DNA of 64,000 nt from Leptidea sinapis (lineage: Eukaryota; Arthropoda; Insecta; Lepidoptera; Pieridae): the NCBI RefSeq assembly GCF_905404315.1, contig NC_066310.1, positions 1,178,001-1,242,000 of the forward strand. Direction: 5' to 3'. Positions 58,200 through 64,000 of this stretch are shown piece after piece. The first letter of the stretch is position 1, and every line of letters begins with the position of its first letter. The position numbers were made by a program, and so were the translations under genes. Below the pieces are notes generated by a model. That model saw only the letters and a list, made by a program, of their open reading frames with translations. It was not told the DNA's origin and did no database searches.

Positions 58200-58331
58200 T
58201 TTTATAGATACATAGGTATATACATATTTCTGTAATTGTTGTCTGTATTAAAAATAAAGGAAACTATAGGTTTTTATGTAATGTTAAGTATGAATTGTAA
58301 AAAAAATGTATACTTAACCGTTTGTTTCTGA
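58200..58331 (+). repeat. Direct repeat, left copy
   Basis: About 130 bp matching 58660-58782 at roughly 85 percent by eye (shared GTAATGTTAAGTATGAATTG and ACCGTTTGTTTCTGAAA). Confidence 0.6.
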
Positions 58332-58350
58332 AATTTCATTTATTTATTTA

Positions 58351-58631
58351 AGATTTCATCCCCACCATCTGGATGTGTGGCGGTCTTCCATAGTGCGATT
58401 TTCAAGGAGCTTTCTCCCTCGTACTAGAAAGCAATGGAATGAGCTTCCTTGTGCGGTGTTTCCGGGACAATACGACATGGGTACCTTCAAAAAAAGCGCG
58501 TACAACTTCCTTAAAGGCCGGCAATGCTCTTGTGATTCCTCTGGTGTTGCAAGAGAATGTGGGCAGCGGTGAACACTTAACACCAGGTGACCCGTACGCT
58601 CGTTTGTACTCCTATGTCATAAAAAAAAAAA
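58351..58631 (+). mobile_element. J1 LINE 3' fragment between direct repeats
   Basis: The best-preserved J1 C-terminus: ORF2 frame 58375-58572 gives VRFSRSFLPRTRKQWNELPC, then FKKSAYNFLKGRQCSCDSSG and QR-stop. It ends with an A-run at 58619-58631. Flanked by direct repeats of about 130 bp. Confidence 0.8.
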
Positions 58632-58659
58632 ATTAAAAGAATTGTATTAAAACATCAAA

Positions 58660-58782
58660 TTTTATGGATACGTAGGTATAAACATGTATTTTTGTCTGTA
58701 TTTAAAATAAAGAAACTATAGTTTTTTTAAGTAATGTTAAGTATGAATTGTAAAAAGTTTTGTATAACCGTTTGTTTCTGAA
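58660..58782 (+). repeat. Direct repeat, right copy
   Basis: Partner of 58200-58331, with a 10-bp gap relative to it. Both are in the same orientation and enclose the J1 tail. Confidence 0.6.
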
Positions 58783-58799
58783 AAAAATAAAAAAAATGT

Positions 58800-59350
58800 A
58801 TTAAATAATATAACATTTAAAAAAAAAAAATAGCTGAATAACTTTAAAATAATAAAAGACGGTTGATATTTATTAAATTCATTCTAAGGCATTTATGATT
58901 TTAATGACAAGCTTATATTAGCTATTTCGGGTCCTAACAAAGTAACTTTGATGCTAAAATATCCTTTATTTGAAAGATTTCTCAAGTAAAAGAAGCCTCG
59001 GAAATATTTATCAATGTGGTCGTGAAATATGAATTGCTCGTTTTCTCATCGCTTTGAGAATCTCCCAAGAATCTAGATGCTTGAACTTATTTATCTAACA
59101 AAGAAACTAGATCTCAAGTACGCAACTCTCATTCACAGTATTTGTGAACAGAACTCACCTGAACACATCTTAAGATTGAGTTTAGTTCTATAAAATATAT
59201 AACGAACAGGTACTAAAGAAGCAAAACCCGTAGTTACTCTGGATTTTTCGAGTTTTTAGAAGCTGTTTACAAATAAAAATCAACTGTAGGTAATTATGAA
59301 CAAATGAATTATTAAGTAAAATTTAAACGATTGGATTTTTTTAAGTTTGT
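58800..59350. other. AT-rich stretch, nothing identified
   Basis: No family member or exon seen. Confidence 0.4.
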
Positions 59351-59355
59351 AGAAT

Positions 59356-59485
59356 TTTTTTTTTTAATCGAAAAGTAGGAGAAACGTGCGGTTCACCTGG
59401 TGTTAAGTGATCAGCGCCGCCCACACTCTCCCGCAACACCGGAGGAATCACAGGAGCGTTGCTGGCTTATAAGGAAGGAATCTAG
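59356..59485 (-). mobile_element. J1 LINE 3' tail
   Basis: Minus-sense: T-run, GTTCACCTGGTGTTAAGTGA, CCGCAACACCGGAGGAATCA and GGAGCGTTGCTGGC. Only the terminal 130 bp. Confidence 0.65.
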
Positions 59486-59760
59486 TATTAGATGTTATAT
59501 AATAAGAATATTGAAAACATTGTGAAAATGTACTCATTAAATCCCGATTTTGCGTGTTTGTTTCAAGGTGATCATTAAGCTTATTAAGAATTATGATTTT
59601 ATTAACATTTATTTTGGTTGTAACCTAGTCTATTAATACTTAATATAAATTTCCAAAAATAATCAAGTCTCAGTTGTTGTAAATTCTTTAATAAATTTAA
59701 ACAAATCATAAAAAAATGGAATTTCATATCGAGATATTACATTATGATATCTTCACCATT

Positions 59761-59797
59761 TAAAATCATATGCACACTGTGTGTGCATATGATTTTA
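59761..59797. repeat. Perfect palindrome, 17-bp arms
   Basis: Arms 59761-59777 and 59781-59797 around a TGT spacer; core ATCATATGCACAC. Not part of any repeat family seen here. Confidence 0.85.
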
Positions 59798-59976
59798 TAA
59801 TACTTTGATGATTTGATTAATTTTGAATGAATTTAAAATAAATTGCAGTGTTTGTTAAGTATTTAGTAAACTAAAAAGTAACAGCAGTAGCTTGGTAAAA
59901 TTTTACACACAATGGTAACTTCGAGTATAAACATTGGGCTAAAGCGTACCATCATACTGTACTTTTTTATGTCGTC

Positions 59977-60283
59977 CTTTTTTTTTTGAAAATAAGGGAT
60001 GAGACGGGCAGGACGTTCAGCTAATGGTAATTGATACGCTCTGCCCATGCAGGGCCGCTCTAGATTATTGAAAAACTCAAAAATTCTGAGCAGCACTACA
60101 ACTGCACTCGTCACCTTAAGATATAAGATGTCAAGTCTCATTTGCCCAGTAATTTCACTAGTTTCAGCCCTCTTTAGACCGAAACACAGTAATGCTAACG
60201 CATTACTGCTTCACACCAGAAATAGGCGCCGTTGTGGTACCCATAATCTAGCCGGAATCCCTTGCAAAGGAGCCTCCCACTGG
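59977..60283 (+). repeat. Family A copy
   Basis: Near full length: GGGATGAGACGGGCAGG through AAATTCTGAGCAGCACTAC and CACCAGAAATAGGCGCCG to GGAGCCTCCCACTGG. Hairpin arms carry several changes. Confidence 0.75.
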
Positions 60284-60318
60284 TCCTGCGGTGGTATTCA
60301 CGTAATTTTAACACCCCT

Positions 60319-60792
60319 TTAGTCGGTAAGGGGTATTTACACCCGAGCCCGACATATAGGCTTCGGGATCTTCAATACGAAAATATATTTTCCTCCTCTC
60401 GAAAACAAAAAACTAATCTTAATATCGTTGACGTTACGTTCCGAACGTATCCAAGAACGTTAACTGAATCTGAGCCGCGCGTCAACGACATTTTAAACAA
60501 CAAGCTCGCACAAAAATACCAATATTGTTCTACCAAATCTAAAACGTTTCTACTACTATTATTAACTCAACCAAATGTTAAAATTTTGCAGAATACGGAT
60601 CTACCAGTAATTAACGTTCGATCTTGTTACGAGAAATTGCTTCCTACAATATTCCTAAATCGGAACGTATAATTTTTGATATAATGACGCTTCGATCATA
60701 TTCTCGTCTTTTTACGAGGCTATTGGTTGCTACTGTGCAGACCTGGCAGATTTTTTTAAAGCGCATTGTGAAGCAACGCCATATTCAGATAG
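60319..60792 (+). other. Unassigned coding-like stretch
   Basis: An open frame runs from A into unique DNA to 60672 (includes SSSRKQKTNLNIVDVTFRT and ESEPRVNDILNNKLAQ). A second frame at about 60680-60792 reads IIFSSFYEAIGCYCADLADF and ends at donor-like AG/gtgagg. Two frames would need a shift or a splice. No domain recognised; it may be a decayed gene or chance. Confidence 0.25.
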
Positions 60793-60814
60793 GTGAGGAT
60801 ATTATCTAAAATTT

Positions 60815-60915
60815 GTGACGTGGTGTGAAGGTGGAATTTGGTGATAGGAATCAGATCAATCAAATCAAACAGCACTTCAGAGCCTTCCTCTCGAAAACCG
60901 TGGTGTAGAACTAAA
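60815..60915 (-). mobile_element. J1 LINE fragment
   Basis: Minus-sense: GTGGAATTTGGTGATAGG, CAGCACTTCAGAGCCTTCC. About 100 bp of ORF2 3' region with a short ATCAA duplication. Confidence 0.5.
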
Positions 60916-60919
60916 AGAG

Positions 60920-61920
60920 AAAAATTATAGACAGCGAAGAGACTAGTATGCATTTGAATTGGCAATTACATCTTGATGAAATGAATAATTTATAATAACG
61001 TTGTGGGACGGGGAAAAAGTCTCCTGTTACCAGTCCAGACATGTCTCGACGTGTTGGTTCAGCGATCTCACACCAGTTGCCCGGTGACGATGATAAGCTC
61101 GTGCTAAATGTTAATCTATGCGCTTAAGTAGGTAACATTACTATAAACGAGATCATTAAGTTGTTACTTTGGAACTTGAGTCGTTATCTACTTTAGTTAG
61201 AAGTACGTTAGGGGCAAAGTTCAAATCAATAAATATTAGTTATAATAAATAGTAAGTAATAAGTTTTTGAGTATATTTTACCAACTGTTTTTTTACGTAT
61301 ATAATTGAAATTAATTAAAATGGTTATCTAATTGAATTCCAATTCTATATTGCATTGTGTTACAATCATATTATTATCGATATAATCCGACGTTGTCCCA
61401 TCTCTAATCATTCGAATTATAAAATGCTTCCCCGTTGATGTACAATTTCCAACTTTAATGTAAATGTTTATGGAACGACACCGAGTCTCATGTTAACATC
61501 ACTTCAAATAAAATATATTATAATATTGAGTGCGGCTTGGCTTCAGTCTAGACGGGTTTATGACAAACATCGATAATGCGTGCGCTTCACTAATATGAAT
61601 GTTCAAATTAGGTATTTATTAATAATAAAGGTTTTTTACATTTTTAAGCAATGAATAAATACTGTGCCAATGCAGGTAGGTTATGAAGAATTAATCACAT
61701 GACAATTTCAAAAAGTTTAAGCACCACTAGATATTTAAGGAGTTCTGAAGCATTACTTCCGGCTTCATCATCAGATCGGATCGAAGGAACCATTTTTATA
61801 AGAACTTCGTTAAATTTTCCTTGATTCATCTACTTCCAATGGTTGCGCGCTCTGTGGAACAAGTACTTACATATCATTGAACATTAATGTATCAAATGCT
61901 TCGATTTTGTGTTGTGCCTT
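60920..61920. other. Single-copy stretch
   Basis: 61805-61925 on the minus strand reads SAQPLEVDESRKI and HKIEAFDTLMFNDM in one frame separated by a stop; probably chance or a decayed element. Nothing else is identified. Confidence 0.3.
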
Positions 61921-61925
61921 GCAAG

Positions 61926-62060
61926 GCCCTCAGGCTATTAAGTAATACAATGTAGTGTAGGATATTACACTATAAAGCTATTTTTATGAAAAAAAGGAGC
62001 CCGCTAAGTTTCTTGCGCCCGTTCTTCTCAGGTCTGAAAAAGAAATTGAATTTTAACAAG
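61926..62060 (+). mobile_element. K1 LINE last codons and 3' UTR
   Basis: Starts at GCCCTCAGGCTATTAAG (ORF2 stop region) and includes GCCCGCTAAGTTTCTTGCGC and TTCTTCTCAGGTCTGA. Truncated at both ends. Confidence 0.6.
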
Positions 62061-62069
62061 AGAGTCTCG

Positions 62070-63100
62070 GCCATATCATATACCTACCTAGGCATTTATA
62101 TATGCATCAAAATCAAATATTTTGTACTTCAAACTGGTTGGCATTAGGTTACTTACTAGAGCATTTCAACTTTGTTTTTTTTCAACTTTGGACTTGTAAT
62201 TATTGTTATTAATGCTTAAAGGCATTTAGGTGTTTAGGATGACTTACAAATTACTTACGTGAATTGACTTTGAATTTGTCACATTCATTTAATCTAAAAA
62301 CGCCAGTACGATATTATTTTAATGGGTTAGAATAGAGATTATCAAAAATCAATAACCGATGTATGTCGAATATATTACATGAAATGCAAAAAGCTGTAAT
62401 AACAATAATTTAAAACTAAACTTAAGAAATATTTATTGTCAACACTGCCTTCAAATTAAAATTAGATTTTTTATTATATTTTTTATCAATATTTGTTAAT
62501 TACACTTGTATAAAATCAATGTTCTAATAAGCACTAATGTATTACAAGAGACTTGATCCTGCAGACAAACTGTCCAAACAGTTTTGCGGGACTATGTTAG
62601 CCTTTAAGATTCTTTCTGTAGATGATTAATAGTATAAATAAATAATAAAAAAACACAGTTATTTTTTATATTTCATCTTTGAATTTTCTAATATATAAAA
62701 AACTAAAAATGAAAATAAAACGGTTTCATTTAATACTATACTAAATTAGAAAGAACATTTGTAAACATATAAAAGAAAAGTAATTCAATCTTCTTGTATA
62801 AGATTTTCGTGGAAATGCGACGAAATTAACGGATATTTCATTAAACAGCTTAGTAGGAAACAATGTAGGGAATTGTAACGCTGCAGTAAGTGAGAACTGA
62901 AGCACATAAACGTATAGACCATTATTTGCGCTGGTCAAAAATTAGTTTGCTTAAAATAATCAATATCTAAAAAGACGAAACAGGCTTTTACCTGAAGGAA
63001 ACCGAATATATATTAGTCTTATATTAAAAAAAATGATTAATTTTGTGATAGCGTCGAGTACAAAATAAAATTCACTAAAACATTACAAAATATTACAATA
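62070..63100. other. AT-rich stretch, nothing identified
   Basis: A possible 34-nt minus-strand exon at 62266-62299 has both splice signals but is too short to claim. Confidence 0.35.
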
Positions 63101-63102
63101 TT

Positions 63103-63787
63103 TTAACCGCCTTCAAAAAAGTTACCTCAAAACTTTTGACTGGATGAACCGATTTTGATAATTCTTTTTGCCCCTTGTAATTTGGTCCAGATCTGACAGT
63201 GGAATCCAAGAGAAAACCATAAAAGTCTTAAATTTGCTATACATACGTATAGCAACGTGGATGATAAATTTACGAATTACTCAATTTACGTTAACCGCTT
63301 TCGATGATTCTTTTTTTATTGGAAAGGATATACTTCAAAGATAGTTTGGTCAGAGTTTGGTTAGGTTCTGATTACGGAATCCATGACAAAGTAACGGAAC
63401 ACTGTCTATAATCAAATTGCAAAGCACTTACGTTCATTGCTGCATTGTATAAAATTTAATATATCTACACATATTTAGACAAACTGTTTATTAGTGTACT
63501 TCAAATTCACAAAAATTCATAAAATAAAAAATATTTGTCATCCAAGATACGTTTGTTACTACATACATAGTTATAGGTGAGATGTGCTTGAGTCGTGAGT
63601 ACGCGAGAGGCGAGAGCGGGTCGCGGCGGAAGGACACCGATTCCAAAAATTACAATAATCGTAACTAGAATTAGATTAATTAATTAGATTGTATAAAAAT
63701 ACGCAATTATTTTTATACTTTTTAGTGCACATTATATCTATTGTTTTGGAATAGTGTTTTTGAAGGCGGTTGTTTTTTTGCTAAAAA
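63103..63787 (+). mobile_element. F element with GC-rich middle
   Basis: Starts AACCGCCTTCAAAAAAG and ends TTTTTGAAGGCGGTTG, a perfect inverted core. The 5' part matches the 35067 copy. 63560-63650 is a GC-rich block (GAGAGCGGGTCGCGGCGGAA) missing from the 35067 copy but present at 3523-3610. No coding capacity. Confidence 0.65.
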
Positions 63788-64000
63788 TTTTTTTATACAT
63801 AAAAGACAACAGTTCTCAGCAATGATGTCATTCAAATTTGATGATCTTATTTCACTTAAACAAGTGCTATTTCCATATTTTACTTCATGTAATACTGCAT
63901 CACACAGAAAGTTCTTTTTATTTCAGTATTGGTGAATTATGTGCGTTCTTTTAAAATACACGTTAGGAATTTATAGTCTTAAATTTTAAAGGAAATGTAT

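Noticed and set aside
61805..61925. Minus-strand exon with donor gtaagt
   Set aside because: The following acceptor-like site is only 15 bp away, and a stop lies in frame between the two good-looking runs.

Overview
The window reads as AT-rich, repeat-dense eukaryotic intergenic or intronic DNA. Its repeats point to a moth or butterfly: jockey-group LINE 3' ends with the PQG and Y-x-D-D-S-T reverse-transcriptase motifs, RTE 3' ends with TGATGATG tails, tRNA-headed SINEs, and short DNA elements ending in AACCGACTTC-like repeats. That assignment rests on family resemblance recalled from general knowledge, not on a search. There are no operons, rRNA genes, CRISPR arrays or intact tRNA genes, and no intact transposon or complete host gene is visible.

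Repeat families, named here only for cross-reference: J1 and J2 (two jockey-like LINEs, mostly 5'-truncated), K1 to K3 (LINEs ending in FYNKxP-type C-termini), H and L (two further LINE C-termini), RTE fragments, A (a ~300 bp interspersed repeat with an internal hairpin), S1 and S2 (tRNA-headed SINEs; S2 carries a J1-like tail), F (a ~700 bp element with inverted ends), and two short inverted-repeat DNA elements, one with an 8-bp target duplication.

Layout. 0-9 kb: A copies, a pair of inverted tRNA-like heads, a palindromic F junction, three J1 tails, an RTE end, and two phase-compatible candidate minus-strand exons. 9-15 kb: AT-rich DNA, a retrotransposon-associated fragment, S1, J1 and a head-to-head K1 pair, then a 44-bp perfect palindrome. 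15-24 kb: long single-copy stretches, J2, RTE, A and K1 fragments, and a candidate first exon with a signal peptide at 23.9 kb. 24-29 kb: a J2 reverse-transcriptase fragment, S2 copies, the longest K1 copy, and candidate minus-strand exons near 28 kb. 29-36 kb: a GC-rich candidate exon, J2 and A copies, a possible promoter and first exon near 32 kb, and F nested in K1. 36-46 kb: LINE L, S2, K3, an RNase H-like fragment, A, the longest J1 copy and LINE H. 46-54 kb: mainly single-copy AT-rich DNA with an RTE end, K1, the hAT-like element and two K2 copies. 54-64 kb: K1, candidate minus-strand exons between 54.7 and 57.1 kb, a second inverted-repeat element, J1 tails, A, and another F copy.

Candidate host exons rest on open frames, splice-site quality and phase agreement only. 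Chance open runs of 50 codons are common in DNA this AT-rich, so confidence is kept low.
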